Of a stretch of DNA of 64,000 nucleotides, positions 26,181 to 36,965 are shown piece by piece. Numbering within the stretch: position 1 is the stretch's first letter; each line of letters begins with the position of its first letter. Below the pieces are notes generated by a model. It saw nothing but the letters and a program-made list of their open reading frames with translations. It had not been told where the DNA came from and did no database searches. The stretch comes from Brevundimonas sp. UBA6550 (GTDB taxonomy: Bacteria; Pseudomonadota; Alphaproteobacteria; Caulobacterales; Caulobacteraceae): NCBI RefSeq assembly GCF_002434505.1, contig NZ_DJKE01000008.1, positions 237,300-301,299 on the forward strand. Reading direction: 5' to 3'. The position numbers and the translations under genes were made by a program.

Positions 26181-27445
26181 TGGCTGACGGAAACCCCACC
26201 GTGGCGCCGCTGGGCGTGGATGTGTTCGACGACGAACTCGACACCCGCACCGCCCACGCGCGCGAAATGGAAGACCGCAAGTTCACCATCAACTTCGGTC
26301 CGCAACACCCGGCCGCGCACGGCGTGCTGCGCCTGGTGCTGGAGCTGGACGGCGAGATCGTCGAGCGCGTCGATCCGCACATCGGCCTGCTGCATCGCGG
26401 CACCGAAAAGCTGATGGAGGCGCGCACCTATCTGCAGAACGTGCCGTATCTGGACCGGCTGGATTACGTTTCGCCGATGAACCAGGAGCATGCCTTCTGC
26501 CTGGCGATCGAGAAGCTGCTGGGCGTCGAGGTTCCATACCGGGCGCAGCTGATCCGCGTCCTGTATTCGGAAATCGGCCGCATCCTGTCGCACATGCTGA
26601 ACGTGACGACCCAGGCCATGGACGTCGGCGCCCTGACGCCGCCGCTCTGGGGCTTCGAGGAACGCGAGAAGCTGATGGTGTTCTACGAGCGCGCCTGCGG
26701 CGCCCGTCTGCACGCCAACTATTTCCGTCCCGGCGGCGTCCACCAGGACCTGCCGATGGACCTGATCGACGACATCGGCCGCTGGTGCCACGAGTTCCCG
26801 CCGGCGCTGAAGGACATCGAAAGCCTCGTTACCGAGAACCGCATCTTCAAGCAGCGCAACGTCGACATCGGCGTGGTGTCCAAGCAGCAGGCCCTGGAAT
26901 GGGGCTTCACCGGCGTCATGCTGCGCGGCTCGGACATCGCCTGGGACCTGCGCAAGTCGCAGCCCTATGAGTGCTACGCCGAACTCGAGTTCGACGTTGT
27001 TGTCGGCAAGAACGGCGACTGCTGGGACCGCTATCTGGTGCGCATCGAGGAGATGAAGCAGTCGGTGCGGATCATGGAGCAGTGCATCCATAAACTGCGG
27101 AACTGCCCCGGCGAGCCGGTGATGGTCGAGAACAACAAGATAGTCCCCCCGCGTCGCGGCGAGATGAAGCGGTCGATGGAATCGCTGATCCACCACTTCA
27201 AGCTCTACACCGAAGGCTTCTCGACGCCCGAGGGCGAGGTCTATGCCTCGGTCGAGGCGCCCAAGGGCGAGTTCGGCATCTATCTGGTGTCTGACGGAAC
27301 CAACAAACCCTATCGCGTGAAGATTTCGGCGCCGGGCTTCCGCTCGCTGCAGGCGATGGACTGGATGAACCGGGGCCACCAGCTGGCCGACGTGTCCGCC
27401 ATCCTGGGCTCGCTCGACATCGTTTTCGGAGAAGTGGACCGATGA
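26180..27445 (+). CDS. nuoD: NADH:quinone oxidoreductase subunit D
   Basis: The 421-residue 49-kDa subunit lines the quinone-binding cavity next to N2. Visible signatures are [39 protein letters not shown] and, near the end, [19 protein letters not shown]. The ~35-residue N-terminal extension before [11 protein letters not shown] is modest. It starts in the stop codon of nuoC and its own stop overlaps nuoE by ATGA. Confidence 0.97.
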   Translation: MADGNPTVAPLGVDVFDDELDTRTAHAREMEDRKFTINFGPQHPAAHGVLRLVLELDGEIVERVDPHIGLLHRGTEKLMEARTYLQNVPYLDRLDYVSPMNQEHAFCLAIEKLLGVEVPYRAQLIRVLYSEIGRILSHMLNVTTQAMDVGALTPPLWGFEEREKLMVFYERACGARLHANYFRPGGVHQDLPMDLIDDIGRWCHEFPPALKDIESLVTENRIFKQRNVDIGVVSKQQALEWGFTGVMLRGSDIAWDLRKSQPYECYAELEFDVVVGKNGDCWDRYLVRIEEMKQSVRIMEQCIHKLRNCPGEPVMVENNKIVPPRRGEMKRSMESLIHHFKLYTEGFSTPEGEVYASVEAPKGEFGIYLVSDGTNKPYRVKISAPGFRSLQAMDWMNRGHQLADVSAILGSLDIVFGEVDR

Positions 27446-28119
27446 GCGTTCGTCGTCTCGCCAAGGACCAGCCCGCCGCGTTCGCCTTCTCGGCCGACAC
27501 GATGGCCAAGGCCGAATGGTGGATCAAGAAATACCCGGAAAGCCGTCGCCAGTCGGCGGTGATCCCGATCCTGTGGCTGGTGCAGAAGCAGGAAGGCTGG
27601 GTCTCCGAACCCGCCATCCGCGCCATCGGCGAACTGCTGGGCATGGCCTATATCCGGGTGCTGGAGGTCGCGACCTTCTACACCATGTTCATGCTGGAGC
27701 CGATCGGCAAGACCGCGCTGATCCAGGTGTGCGGCACCACGCCGTGCATGCTGCGCGGCGCCAATGAGCTGATGCGCGTCTGCAAGGAGAAGATCGGTCC
27801 CAAGGATCATCTGTCCGCCGACGGCCGCTTCACCTGGCAGGAGGTCGAATGCCTGGGCGCCTGCTCCAATGCGCCGATGGCCCAGATCAACGACTACTAT
27901 TTCGAGGACCTGACGCCCGAGACCATCGGCCAGATCATCGACGACTTCGCCGCCGGCAAGACGCCGGAACGCGGTTCCTACATCGATCGCACCAATGCGG
28001 CGCCGGCCGGCGGGGCCAAGACCCTGCTGGACGCCAAACTGTATGACGGCTCGGCCGCCAAGCCGATCAAGAAACTGCCGAACAGCGATCCGGCCCCGGT
28101 CGAGAAGGCCCCGGCCTGA
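27442..28119 (+). CDS. nuoE: NADH:quinone oxidoreductase subunit E
   Basis: The 225-residue 24-kDa subunit has a thioredoxin-like fold binding [2Fe-2S] cluster N1a. The four cysteines are in CGTTPCML (near 95-102) and CLGACSNAP (near 137-145). The C-terminal ~50 residues (after [11 protein letters not shown]) form a Lys/Pro/Ala-rich tail longer than in enterobacteria but common in alphaproteobacteria. ATGA coupling with nuoD. Its stop overlaps the start of the extra small membrane gene. Confidence 0.97.
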   Translation: MSVRRLAKDQPAAFAFSADTMAKAEWWIKKYPESRRQSAVIPILWLVQKQEGWVSEPAIRAIGELLGMAYIRVLEVATFYTMFMLEPIGKTALIQVCGTTPCMLRGANELMRVCKEKIGPKDHLSADGRFTWQEVECLGACSNAPMAQINDYYFEDLTPETIGQIIDDFAAGKTPERGSYIDRTNAAPAGGAKTLLDAKLYDGSAAKPIKKLPNSDPAPVEKAPA

Positions 28120-28382
28120 TGTCGCCGCCCGATCTGAACACCGACGAGGGCCGCGCGGCCTATCGCAAGGAACTGCGGGGCGTGGGACGTCCGTTGCGCG
28201 CGGGGGGCCTGGCCATGGTCGTCGGCGCCGCCATGCTGATCCTGATCTCGCGTCAGGGCGTGGTCGGGCCGTGGGCGGTCAACGTCTCCTACTTCATGCT
28301 GGCGGCTGGCTGGGCGATGGTCATCGCCGCCATCTGGATGCGCACCCGCCACCACAAACGCCGTCTGGCGGAAGGACTCTGA
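28119..28382 (+). CDS. Small two-helix membrane protein inside the nuo operon
   Basis: The 87-residue product has a hydrophilic N-terminus (~1-28), then two hydrophobic helices (about 29-46 and 52-70), and ends in a basic tail [12 protein letters not shown]. It is not one of the 14 canonical Nuo subunits. The start shares a base with the nuoE stop (TGATG) and the gene ends five bases before nuoF, so it is expressed with complex I. It could be an assembly or accessory factor; that is inference from position. No family recognised. Confidence 0.75.
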   Translation: MSPPDLNTDEGRAAYRKELRGVGRPLRAGGLAMVVGAAMLILISRQGVVGPWAVNVSYFMLAAGWAMVIAAIWMRTRHHKRRLAEGL

Positions 28383-28387
28383 GGGCC

Positions 28388-29701
28388 ATGGTCGGCATTC
28401 TCGAAGACAAGGACCGGATCTTCACCAACCTGTACGGCTTCCATGACTGGGGCGTAGAGGGGGCGAAGCAGCGCGGGGCCTGGAACGCCACCAAGGACAT
28501 GCTGGACCTTGGCCGCGACTGGATCATCAACAACGTCAAGGCCTCGGGCCTGCGCGGCCGTGGCGGCGCCGGTTTCTCGACCGGGCTGAAGTGGTCGTTC
28601 ATGCCCAAGGAAGTGAAGGATCGCCCTCACTATCTGGTCATCAACGCCGACGAATCCGAGCCCGCGACCTGCAAGGACCGCGAGATCATGCGTCATGATC
28701 CGCACCTGCTGATCGAAGGCGCGCTGATCGCCAGCTTCGCGATGCAGGCCCACGCCTGCTACATCTATCTGCGCGGCGAATATGTGCTGGAGCGCGAGCG
28801 GATGGAAGCCGCCGTCAAGCAGGCCTATGAGGCCCGGCTGATCGGCGACGACAACGTCCACGGCTGGGATTTCCACGTCTATATCCACCACGGGGCAGGG
28901 GCCTATATCTGCGGTGAAGAGACGGCCCTGCTGGAGTCGCTGGAAGGCAAGAAGGGCCAGCCGCGCCTGAAGCCGCCGTTCCCGGCCGGCGCCGGCCTGT
29001 ATGGCTGCCCAACCACGGTGAACAATGTCGAGTCGATCGCGGTCGTGGGCACGATCCTGCGTCGCGGCGCCGACTGGTTCGCCGGCTTCGGTCGCCCGAA
29101 CAACACCGGCACCAAGCTGATGTCGCTGTCGGGGCATGTGAACACGCCCTGCGTGGTAGAAGAGGCCATGTCGATCCCGCTGCGCCAGCTGATCGAGGAT
29201 CACGGCGGTGGGGTGCGCGGCGGCTGGGGCAATCTGAAGGCCATCATCCCCGGCGGCGCGTCCTGCCCGGTCATCACGCGCGAACAGGCCGAGACGGTCT
29301 TGATGGACTTCGATTCCATGCGCGAGATGCGCTCTTCGCTGGGCACCGCCGGCGTGACGGTGATGGACGAGTCGACCGACATCGTGAAGGCCATCGCTCG
29401 CATCAGCTACTTCTTCAAACATGAGAGCTGCGGCCAATGCACGCCGTGCCGCGAGGGCACCGGCTGGATGTGGCGGGTGCTGGAGCGGATGGCGGTGGGC
29501 GAGGCCGATCCGTCGGAAATCGACCTGTTGCTGGACGTCGCCGGCCAGGTCGAGGGCCACACCATCTGCGCCCTGGGCGATGCGGCTGCATGGCCGGTTC
29601 AGGGCCTGATCCGTCACTTCCGTCACGAGATCGAGGAACGCATCGCCAACTATCGCAGCCGCCGCGCGAACTTCGCCGGCCACGCCATCGCCGCGGAGTA
29701 G
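28388..29701 (+). CDS. nuoF: NADH:quinone oxidoreductase subunit F
   Basis: The 437-residue 51-kDa subunit oxidises NADH through FMN and passes electrons to [4Fe-4S] cluster N3. The nucleotide and FMN loop is [19 protein letters not shown] near 55-73, [14 protein letters not shown] follows, and the N3 cysteines are in [16 protein letters not shown] near 348-363 with the fourth in [13 protein letters not shown]. The ATG at 28388 gives the usual [17 protein letters not shown] start. Two bases separate it from the lipoprotein gene. Confidence 0.97.
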   Translation: MVGILEDKDRIFTNLYGFHDWGVEGAKQRGAWNATKDMLDLGRDWIINNVKASGLRGRGGAGFSTGLKWSFMPKEVKDRPHYLVINADESEPATCKDREIMRHDPHLLIEGALIASFAMQAHACYIYLRGEYVLERERMEAAVKQAYEARLIGDDNVHGWDFHVYIHHGAGAYICGEETALLESLEGKKGQPRLKPPFPAGAGLYGCPTTVNNVESIAVVGTILRRGADWFAGFGRPNNTGTKLMSLSGHVNTPCVVEEAMSIPLRQLIEDHGGGVRGGWGNLKAIIPGGASCPVITREQAETVLMDFDSMREMRSSLGTAGVTVMDESTDIVKAIARISYFFKHESCGQCTPCREGTGWMWRVLERMAVGEADPSEIDLLLDVAGQVEGHTICALGDAAAWPVQGLIRHFRHEIEERIANYRSRRANFAGHAIAAE

Positions 29702-29703
29702 GG

Positions 29704-30195
29704 ATGCGCCTTTCGCCCGCCATCGTGATCGGAGCCTTCGCTCTCGCCGCCTGCGGCGAGCGTGACGCTGCGCCCACGCCTGCGGAAAAGGTCTCGGCCG
29801 AGGTCAAGACGTCGGACGCCGTGCAGACCGCGCCCAAGGTTGTGACCGCCGGCGAACTGCGCCGCGTGTGCCGTGCGGGCCTGGCCCAGATTCACGGCCA
29901 GACGCCGTCGGCCATCACCCTCGACGGGGTGCAGGACGGGGTGGTGCGCGCCTCGTGGCGGGCGCCGGTCGATGGCGGCCGGATGCGCGCCGAGTGCCGC
30001 GTGGAAAACGATCTGATCGTGTGGAAGCCGCTCGATCTGCCCGATGCAACGCTCGTTCGCTGGATGAACCAGTCGGGCGACCCGGTGATCCGCTACGTCA
30101 TGGACGGCGAGACGATCACCATCACACAGACGCTCCCGGATGGGACGACGGAACGCGCCGATCTGGCCGTTCCCGCTGAAGAAGAGGCCCGCTGA
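29704..30195 (+). CDS. Lipoprotein inside the nuo operon, between nuoF and nuoG
   Basis: The 163-residue product starts MRLSPAIVIGAFALAACGER, a lipoprotein signal with lipobox LAAC and lipidated Cys17. The mature part has an Ala/Lys/Thr linker, then a compact domain (~55-150) with a strand-rich pattern (GVVRASWRAPVDGGRMRAECRV) and a final TITQTLPDGTTERADL. Two further cysteines may form a disulfide. The ATG is two bases after the nuoF stop and its stop overlaps nuoG (TGATG). No family recognised. Its role in complex I assembly or periplasmic respiration is unproven. Confidence 0.8.
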   Translation: MRLSPAIVIGAFALAACGERDAAPTPAEKVSAEVKTSDAVQTAPKVVTAGELRRVCRAGLAQIHGQTPSAITLDGVQDGVVRASWRAPVDGGRMRAECRVENDLIVWKPLDLPDATLVRWMNQSGDPVIRYVMDGETITITQTLPDGTTERADLAVPAEEEAR

Positions 30196-32240
30196 TGCCA
30201 GTCGCCAAGGTCAACGGCGTCGAAACCGAGTTCGAGCCCGGCATGACCGTGCTCCAGGTCGCCGAACGCGCGGGGCAGGAAATCCCGCGCTTCTGCTATC
30301 ACGAACGCCTGTCCATCGCCGGCAACTGCCGGATGTGTCTGGTCGAGGTGAAGCCTGGGCCGCCGAAGCCGCAAGCCTCTTGCGCGCTGCCGGCTGCCGA
30401 TGGCCAGGAAATTTTCACCGACACGCCGATGGTCAAGAAGGCCCGCGAAGGGGTGATGGAGTTCCTGCTCATCAACCACCCGCTGGATTGCCCGATCTGC
30501 GATCAGGGCGGCGAGTGCGACCTGCAGGACCAGTCGGTCGGCTATGGCCGCGACGGCTCGCGCTATTCGGAGAACAAGCGCGCGGTCGAAGAAAAGGCGA
30601 TGGGTCCGACCATCAAGACCTTCATGACGCGCTGCATTCAGTGCACGCGCTGCGTCCGCTTCATCACCGAAGTCGCCGGGGTGCCGGACATCGGCATGAT
30701 CTCGCGCGGCGAGGACGCCGAGATCACGACCTATCTGGAGAAGTCGGTCGCCTCGGAATTGTCGGGCAATGTTAACGACCTGTGCCCGGTCGGCGCCCTG
30801 ACGCACCGTCCGTGGCAGTACCACTATCGTCCGTGGGAACTGAAGAAGACCGAGACCATCGACGTCATGGACGCCCTGGGCTCGAACATCCGCGCCGACT
30901 ACCGCGGGTCCGAGGTCATGCGCGTGCTGCCGCGCGTCAATGAGGGCATCAACGAGGAGTGGCTGTCGGACAAGAGCCGCTACGTCGTCGACGGCCTGAC
31001 CGCGCGTCGTTTGGACCGTCCGTGGATCCGTGAGAACGGACGCTTGCGCGCCGCATCGTGGAACGAGGCGCTGGACGCCGTGGCCGCCAAGCTGAAGGCG
31101 GCACCGGCCGACCGCATCGGCGTGATCGCCGGCGATTTGCAGGACGCCGAGTCGATGAAGGCGACGCTGGACCTGTTCCGCGCGCTCGGCTCCAACAACA
31201 CCGACTGCCGCCAGGACGGCGCGGCCGTGGGCTACGGCCCGCGTGAGGGATGGCTGTTCAACTCCGGCCTGGAAGGCATTGAAAAGGCTGACGCCATCCT
31301 GATCGTCGGGGCCAATCCCCGGATCGAGGCGCCGCTGCTGAACGCGCGCCTGCGCAAGACCTGGCTGAAGGGCGACGTCGAGATCGGCGTCATCGGCGAA
31401 CAGGCCGACCTGACGTTCGACTACGCCTATCTGGGCGCCGGTTCGCAGACCCTGGGCAAGCTGCCCAAGTCGGCGATGGACTTCCTGACCAAGGCCGAGC
31501 GTCCGGCGATCATCGTCGGCTCCGGCGCTTTGAGCGGGGAGGGCGGCGCGGCCGTCCTGAACGCCCTGGGCGCCCTGGCGAAAAAGGTCGGCGTCGTCGC
31601 GGATGGCTGGAACGGCTTCAACGTCCTGCACCACGCCGCGTCGCGCGTCGCCGGTCTGGACATGGGCTTCGTGCCTGCCGAGGGCGGACTGACCGTCGCC
31701 GAGATGCTGAAGCCGGACGCGCTGGACGTTCTGTTCCTGCTGGGCGCCGACGAGGTCGATCCGACCGGCTCCAACGCCTTCCGCGTCTATCTGGGCAGCC
31801 ACGGCGACCGGGGCGCGCACGGCGCCGACGTCATCCTGCCGGGCGCGGCCTATACCGAGAAGTCGGGCCTTTACGTCAATACCGAGGGCCGGGTGCAGAT
31901 GGCCGAACGGGTCGTCTTCCCGAAAGGCGAGGCCAAGGAAGACTGGGCCATCATCCGCGCCCTGTCCGCCCGGGTCGATCATACCCTGCCTTACGACACG
32001 CTGGAGCAGTTGCGCACCAAGCTGATGGGCGAGCATCCGACCTTCGGCCGGATCGACTATCTGCCCGCGCCGGCGGCGTTCGACGTGGCGTCGCTGGGCG
32101 CCAAGGGCGATCTGGGCGACCGCGCCTTCGTCTCGGTCGTGGCCGACCCCTATCTTTCCAACCCGATCGCGCGCGCCAGCGCGACGATGGCCGAGTTGTC
32201 CGCCTTGCGGATCGCCCCGGTCGCTCTGGCGGCGGAGTAA
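30195..32240 (+). CDS. nuoG: NADH:quinone oxidoreductase subunit G
   Basis: The 681-residue 75-kDa subunit has an N-terminal [2Fe-2S] N1b domain with RFCYHERLSIAGNCRMCLVEV and SCALP. The His-cys [4Fe-4S] N5 site is NHPLDCPICDQGGECDLQDQ. The N4 cluster is in CIQCTRCVRF with CPVGALTHRP. The remainder is a molybdopterin-oxidoreductase-like domain with no cofactor motif. Length is normal for alphaproteobacteria. It starts in the stop of the lipoprotein gene and ends three bases before nuoH. Confidence 0.97.
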   Translation: MPVAKVNGVETEFEPGMTVLQVAERAGQEIPRFCYHERLSIAGNCRMCLVEVKPGPPKPQASCALPAADGQEIFTDTPMVKKAREGVMEFLLINHPLDCPICDQGGECDLQDQSVGYGRDGSRYSENKRAVEEKAMGPTIKTFMTRCIQCTRCVRFITEVAGVPDIGMISRGEDAEITTYLEKSVASELSGNVNDLCPVGALTHRPWQYHYRPWELKKTETIDVMDALGSNIRADYRGSEVMRVLPRVNEGINEEWLSDKSRYVVDGLTARRLDRPWIRENGRLRAASWNEALDAVAAKLKAAPADRIGVIAGDLQDAESMKATLDLFRALGSNNTDCRQDGAAVGYGPREGWLFNSGLEGIEKADAILIVGANPRIEAPLLNARLRKTWLKGDVEIGVIGEQADLTFDYAYLGAGSQTLGKLPKSAMDFLTKAERPAIIVGSGALSGEGGAAVLNALGALAKKVGVVADGWNGFNVLHHAASRVAGLDMGFVPAEGGLTVAEMLKPDALDVLFLLGADEVDPTGSNAFRVYLGSHGDRGAHGADVILPGAAYTEKSGLYVNTEGRVQMAERVVFPKGEAKEDWAIIRALSARVDHTLPYDTLEQLRTKLMGEHPTFGRIDYLPAPAAFDVASLGAKGDLGDRAFVSVVADPYLSNPIARASATMAELSALRIAPVALAAE

Positions 32241-32243
32241 ACC

Positions 32244-33317
32244 ATGGACCCCGTTTCCTTCTGGGCCACCCCGCTGGGCTGGACGCTGATCACGCTCGGT
32301 CAGGTTCTGCTGATCACGGTCGGCGTGCTGATCGCCGTCGCCTTCCTGCTGCTGGCCGACCGCAAGGTCTGGGCCGGCGTGCAGATGCGGAAAGGTCCCA
32401 ACGTCGTCGGCCCCTTCGGCCTGCTTCAATCCTTTGCGGACATGATCAAGTTCGTGCTGAAGGAGGTCGTGATCCCGGCCGGCGCGGACAAGGCCGTCTT
32501 CATCATCGCCCCGATCATCACCGTGATCCTGGCCTTCATGGCCTGGGCCGTCATTCCGTTCGCGCCCGGTTGGGTGGTGTCGGACCTGAACGTCGGCATT
32601 CTGTATATCTTCGCGGTGTCGTCGCTGGGCGTTTACGGCATCATCATGGGCGGCTGGGCTTCGAACTCGAAGTATCCGTTCCTGGGCTCGCTGCGTTCGG
32701 CGGCGCAGATGGTGTCCTACGAAGTCTCGCTGGGCCTGATCATCATCAATGTGATCCTGCTGGCGGGGACCATGAACCTGTCGGCCATCGTCGAGAGCCA
32801 GAAGGGGATGTTCTGGAACTGGTACGGCTTTGGCGGCGGCGCCGACACCTGGCCGCTGGTGGTGATCCTGTTCCCGATGTCGATCATCTTCTTCATCTCG
32901 GCCCTTGCCGAAACCAACCGTCCGCCGTTCGACCTGCCCGAGGCCGAGTCCGAACTGGTCGCCGGTTATCAGGTTGAATACAGTTCGACGCCGTATCTGC
33001 TGTTCATGATGGGCGAATACGTCAACATCGTCTTCATGTCGGCGATGATCAGCCTGCTGTTCTTCGGCGGCTGGAACCCCGGCGTGCCGCAGGCCTGGAT
33101 GGACGGGCTGCCGGCCTGGATCGCCTATGCGATCTACCTGCTGACTTTCATGGCCAAGACCGTCTTCTGGTTCGTCATGATCTCGATGGTGAAGGCCTTC
33201 GTGCCGCGCTATCGCTACGATCAGCTGATGCGCCTGGGCTGGAAAATCTTCCTGCCGACCTCGCTGGTGGCGGTCGTCATCGTCTCGGCCTGGCGCGTGT
33301 TCGTGGTGGGGTCGTGA
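32244..33317 (+). CDS. nuoH: NADH:quinone oxidoreductase subunit H
   Basis: The 357-residue ND1-like membrane subunit has about eight to nine helices. It forms the quinone entrance and links the peripheral and membrane arms. Conserved loops are visible: [23 protein letters not shown] near 33-55 and [28 protein letters not shown] near 217-245. It is four bases from nuoG in the same operon. Confidence 0.97.
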   Translation: MDPVSFWATPLGWTLITLGQVLLITVGVLIAVAFLLLADRKVWAGVQMRKGPNVVGPFGLLQSFADMIKFVLKEVVIPAGADKAVFIIAPIITVILAFMAWAVIPFAPGWVVSDLNVGILYIFAVSSLGVYGIIMGGWASNSKYPFLGSLRSAAQMVSYEVSLGLIIINVILLAGTMNLSAIVESQKGMFWNWYGFGGGADTWPLVVILFPMSIIFFISALAETNRPPFDLPEAESELVAGYQVEYSSTPYLLFMMGEYVNIVFMSAMISLLFFGGWNPGVPQAWMDGLPAWIAYAIYLLTFMAKTVFWFVMISMVKAFVPRYRYDQLMRLGWKIFLPTSLVAVVIVSAWRVFVVGS

Positions 33318-33357
33318 TGGTCGCGCCGAAGACGCCTGCTCTCAAGGATAAGTGCTG

Positions 33358-33849
33358 ATGTTCACCCGTATCGTCCAGGCGACCAAGGGCGCGATGATGC
33401 TGGACGTCATCGGCGCCATCGGCCTGTCGCTGAAATATATGGCGCGGCCGAAGATGACCGTGAACTATCCGTTCGAGCGCAATCCGCAGTCGCCGCGCTT
33501 CCGTGGCGAGCACGCGCTGCGCCGCTATGCGAACGGCGAGGAACGCTGCATCGCCTGCAAGCTGTGCGAGGCGATCTGCCCGGCCCAGGCCATCACCATT
33601 GAGGCCGAACCGCGCGCCGACGGCAGCCGCCGCACGACCCGCTACGACATCGACATGGTCAAATGCATCTACTGCGGCCTGTGCCAGGAGGCCTGCCCGG
33701 TGGACGCCATCGTGGAGGGGCCGAACTCGGAGTTCGCCGTCGAGACGCGCGAGGAGCTGCTCTACGACAAGCAACGCCTGCTCGATAACGGCGACCGCTG
33801 GGAACGGCAGATCGCCAAGAATCTGGAACTCGACGCGCCTTACCGCTAA
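33358..33849 (+). CDS. nuoI: NADH:quinone oxidoreductase subunit I
   Basis: The 163-residue TYKY subunit carries two [4Fe-4S] clusters (N6a and N6b). The cysteine sets are [12 protein letters not shown] near 62-73 and [12 protein letters not shown] near 101-112. An N-terminal amphipathic helix anchors it to the membrane arm. I chose the ATG at 33358, with AAGGA ten bases upstream, over the GTG two codons earlier. About 70 bases of non-coding sequence separate it from nuoJ, the longest gap in the operon. Confidence 0.97.
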   Translation: MFTRIVQATKGAMMLDVIGAIGLSLKYMARPKMTVNYPFERNPQSPRFRGEHALRRYANGEERCIACKLCEAICPAQAITIEAEPRADGSRRTTRYDIDMVKCIYCGLCQEACPVDAIVEGPNSEFAVETREELLYDKQRLLDNGDRWERQIAKNLELDAPYR

Positions 33850-33921
33850 GGCGCTCACGCTAACGGGTCGGCGATTCCTGAACGGGGGTCGCGGCCGATA
33901 CGAAAGGGGCTTCGTCCCGAC

Positions 33922-34548
33922 ATGCTGCAAGGCATAGCCTTCTATCTGCTGGCGGCGGTCGCCACGGTTTCCGGCCTTCTGGTCGTGACCGCGCGCAACC
34001 CTGTTCACAGCGTGCTGTGGTTGATCCTGGCCTTCTTCTCGTCGGCGGGTCTGTTCGTGCTGCTGGGGGCCGAGTTCCTGGCGATGCTGCTGGTCGTCGT
34101 CTATGTGGGCGCCGTCGCGGTGCTGTTCCTGTTCGTCGTCATGATGCTGGACGTGGACTTCCTGAAGCTGCGCGAGGGCTATGCGCGCTATCTGCCGCTG
34201 GGCGCCGTGATCGCCGCCGTGCTGCTGGCCGAGATGATCATCGTCTCGGTCGCCGTGGTGCAGGGCGGGGCGGCGGCGGGCCTGCCGGCGCCGGGCGCGC
34301 CGGACGCCAGCGTCACCAATGTCGAGGCCATCGGTCGCGTGCTCTACACGGACTACGTCTACTTCTTCCAGGCGGCCGGGATCGTGCTGCTGATCGCGAT
34401 GATCGGCGCCATCACCCTGACGCTGCGCCACAAGCCGCACATCAAACGCCAGAACCCCGGCGATCAGGTGAACCGCGACCGTCTGAAGTCGGTCGAGATC
34501 AAGCCCGCCGCCACGGGCGAGGGCGTCAGCGCCGAGGAGCTTCTCTGA
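33922..34548 (+). CDS. nuoJ: NADH:quinone oxidoreductase subunit J
   Basis: The 208-residue ND6-like membrane subunit has five hydrophobic helices. The conserved helix III segment [22 protein letters not shown] lies near 55-76; it carries the pi-bulge involved in coupling in known structures. The C-terminal ~40 residues are soluble and charged. The stop overlaps nuoK (TGATG). Confidence 0.96.
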   Translation: MLQGIAFYLLAAVATVSGLLVVTARNPVHSVLWLILAFFSSAGLFVLLGAEFLAMLLVVVYVGAVAVLFLFVVMMLDVDFLKLREGYARYLPLGAVIAAVLLAEMIIVSVAVVQGGAAAGLPAPGAPDASVTNVEAIGRVLYTDYVYFFQAAGIVLLIAMIGAITLTLRHKPHIKRQNPGDQVNRDRLKSVEIKPAATGEGVSAEELL

Positions 34549-34853
34549 TGATCGGTCTGACCCACTATCTGACGGTCGCCGCGATCCTGTTCACCATCGG
34601 GGTGTTCGGCATCTTCGTGAACCGCAAGAACGTCATCATCATCCTGATGTCGATCGAGCTGATCCTGCTGGCCGTGAACATCAACTTTGTCGCCTTCTCG
34701 ACCTATCTGAACGAGATCAGCGGGCAGATCATGGCGATGTTCGTCCTGACCGTCGCCGCCGCCGAAGCCGCCGTCGGCCTGGCCATCCTGGTGACCTTCT
34801 TCCGTAACCGCGGCGACATCGCCGTCGACGACGCCTCCGTGATGAAGGGTTGA
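34548..34853 (+). CDS. nuoK: NADH:quinone oxidoreductase subunit K
   Basis: The 101-residue ND4L-like subunit has three helices. Two buried glutamates used in proton transfer are expected in [14 protein letters not shown] and in [13 protein letters not shown], and both are visible. The start lies in the stop codon of nuoJ. The stop overlaps a TTG that could start nuoL. Confidence 0.97.
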   Translation: MIGLTHYLTVAAILFTIGVFGIFVNRKNVIIILMSIELILLAVNINFVAFSTYLNEISGQIMAMFVLTVAAAEAAVGLAILVTFFRNRGDIAVDDASVMKG

Positions 34854-36961
34854 GCGTGACTTTCCATACCCTCGTCATTCTCGGGATCTTCGCCCCGCTG
34901 CTGGGCGCGGCCATCGCCGGCTTCTTCGGCCGCCGGATCGGCAATATCCCGTCGCAGGCCGTCACGACCGGCCTGCTGTTCTTCTCGTGCGCCGTGGCCT
35001 GGACGGTGTTCGGCCAATGGACCTGGGGCCATCTTGAGCCCTTCACGATCCGCCTGGCGCCCTTCATCAATGTGGGCGACTTCCAGTCGGCCTGGTCGAT
35101 CCGCATCGACGCCCTGTCGGCGACCATGCTGATCGTGGTCACCAGCGTGTCGTCGCTGGTTCACCTGTATTCCTGGGGCTATATGGCCGAGGACGACAGC
35201 CGGCCGCGCTTCTTCGCCTATCTGTCGCTGTTCACCTTCATGATGCTGGCGCTGGTGACGGCGGCCGACTTCATGCAGATTTTCTTCGGCTGGGAAGGGG
35301 TGGGGCTGGCGTCCTATCTGCTGATCGGCTTCTGGTTCAAGAAGCCGACGGCCAGCGCCGCCGCCATCAAGGCCTTCGTCGTCAACCGCGTCGGCGACTT
35401 CGGCTTCGTCCTGGGGATCATGACGATCTTCTGGATGTACGGCACCATCAACTTCGCCGAACTGTTCCCGCTGATCGCGACCAAGGCCGGCACGACGTGG
35501 GAGTTCCTGGGCGTCCAATGGTCCGCGCTGGATCTGGCCGGCTTCCTGTTGTTCATCGGCGCCATGGGCAAGTCGGCCCAGTTCTTCCTGCACACCTGGT
35601 TGCCGGACGCCATGGAAGGCCCGACGCCGGTGTCGGCGCTGATCCACGCGGCGACCATGGTCACCGCCGGCGTCTATATGGTCTGCCTGCTGAGCCCCAT
35701 CTATGAGTATGCGCCGGGCGCGTCGCAGATCATCGCCATCATCGGCGCGATCACGGCTTTGTTCGCCGCGACGGTCGGCCTGACCCAGAACGACATCAAG
35801 CGGGTCATCGCCTATTCGACCTGTTCGCAGCTGGGCTACATGTTCTTCGCGGCTGGCGTCGGCGCCTATCAGTCCGCCATGTTCCACCTGTTCACCCACG
35901 CCTTCTTCAAGGCCCTGCTGTTCCTGGGCGCCGGTTCGGTGATCCATGGCATGCACCACGAGCAGGACATGCGGAAGATGGGCGGTCTGTGGAGGCTGCT
36001 GCCCGTGACCTATGCGGTCATGACCATCGGCACCATCGCCATCACCGGCCTGGGCATTCCCGGGGTCGGCGGCTTCGCCGGCTTCTACTCCAAGGACTCG
36101 ATCATCGAGAGCGCCTATGCCTCGGCGGCCTCGGGTCACTCGGCCATCGGCCTGTTCGCCTTCTTCGTCGGCATCATCGCCGCCGGTCTGACCGCCTACT
36201 ATTCGTGGCGCCTGGTCTTCATGACCTTCCACAACAAGCCGGTGTGGAAGGAAGAGGGCGATGCGCATCACGCCGCGCATCACGCTGACGACCACGCCTC
36301 GCACGCCCAGCTGGAAACCCATTCCGAGCCGGTCACCGACGCCCACGCGCACGACGATCACGCCCATGACGACCACGGCCATCACGGCCCTCTGAAGCCG
36401 CACGAGAGCCCGCCGGTCATGCTGATCCCGCTGATCCTGCTGTCGGTCGGCGCGGTCGCCGCCGGCTTCGTCTTCGCGCCGCACTTCATCGGCCACCACG
36501 AGGGCGAGTTCTGGCGCGGGGCCATCTTCACCGGCGCGCACAACCACGTCCTGCACGAGAGCCATTCGGTCCCGACCTGGGTGAAGTGGTCGCCGCTGAT
36601 CCTGACCCTGATCGGCACGGCCTTCGCCTACTGGATCTATGTCGCCCGCGAAGGCATGGGCCGTCGCATGGCCGAGCGGAACGGCGTCATCTACCGCTTC
36701 CTCTACAACAAGTGGTATTTCGACGAGCTGTACGACTTCGTCTTCGTGCGCGGCTTCCGCGCCATCGGGAACTTCTTCTGGAAGATGGTCGACGTGAAGA
36801 TCATCGATGGTCTGGGCCCGAACGGCGCCGCCTGGGTGTCGCTGAAATCCGCCGCTCGACTGGCCAAGATCCAGTCCGGCTATGTCTATCACTATGCCTT
36901 CGTGATGCTGCTCGGGGTGGCTGGCCTGCTCACCTTCGCCATCCTCGCGTGGGGAGCCTGA
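34850..36961 (+). CDS. nuoL: NADH:quinone oxidoreductase subunit L with His-rich loop
   Basis: The ~703-residue antiporter-like ND5 subunit includes the long lateral helix at its C-terminus. Typical helices are present, for example [40 protein letters not shown] and the TM-end [20 protein letters not shown]. No ATG is available. Either the TTG at 34850 (overlapping the nuoK stop) or the GTG at 34856 starts it, and AAGGG six bases before the GTG favours the latter. Residues ~468-520 form a loop with some 15 histidines and many Asp/Glu, a possible metal-binding insertion. Confidence 0.96.
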   Translation: MSVTFHTLVILGIFAPLLGAAIAGFFGRRIGNIPSQAVTTGLLFFSCAVAWTVFGQWTWGHLEPFTIRLAPFINVGDFQSAWSIRIDALSATMLIVVTSVSSLVHLYSWGYMAEDDSRPRFFAYLSLFTFMMLALVTAADFMQIFFGWEGVGLASYLLIGFWFKKPTASAAAIKAFVVNRVGDFGFVLGIMTIFWMYGTINFAELFPLIATKAGTTWEFLGVQWSALDLAGFLLFIGAMGKSAQFFLHTWLPDAMEGPTPVSALIHAATMVTAGVYMVCLLSPIYEYAPGASQIIAIIGAITALFAATVGLTQNDIKRVIAYSTCSQLGYMFFAAGVGAYQSAMFHLFTHAFFKALLFLGAGSVIHGMHHEQDMRKMGGLWRLLPVTYAVMTIGTIAITGLGIPGVGGFAGFYSKDSIIESAYASAASGHSAIGLFAFFVGIIAAGLTAYYSWRLVFMTFHNKPVWKEEGDAHHAAHHADDHASHAQLETHSEPVTDAHAHDDHAHDDHGHHGPLKPHESPPVMLIPLILLSVGAVAAGFVFAPHFIGHHEGEFWRGAIFTGAHNHVLHESHSVPTWVKWSPLILTLIGTAFAYWIYVAREGMGRRMAERNGVIYRFLYNKWYFDELYDFVFVRGFRAIGNFFWKMVDVKIIDGLGPNGAAWVSLKSAARLAKIQSGYVYHYAFVMLLGVAGLLTFAILAWGA

Positions 36962-36965
36962 TCTC

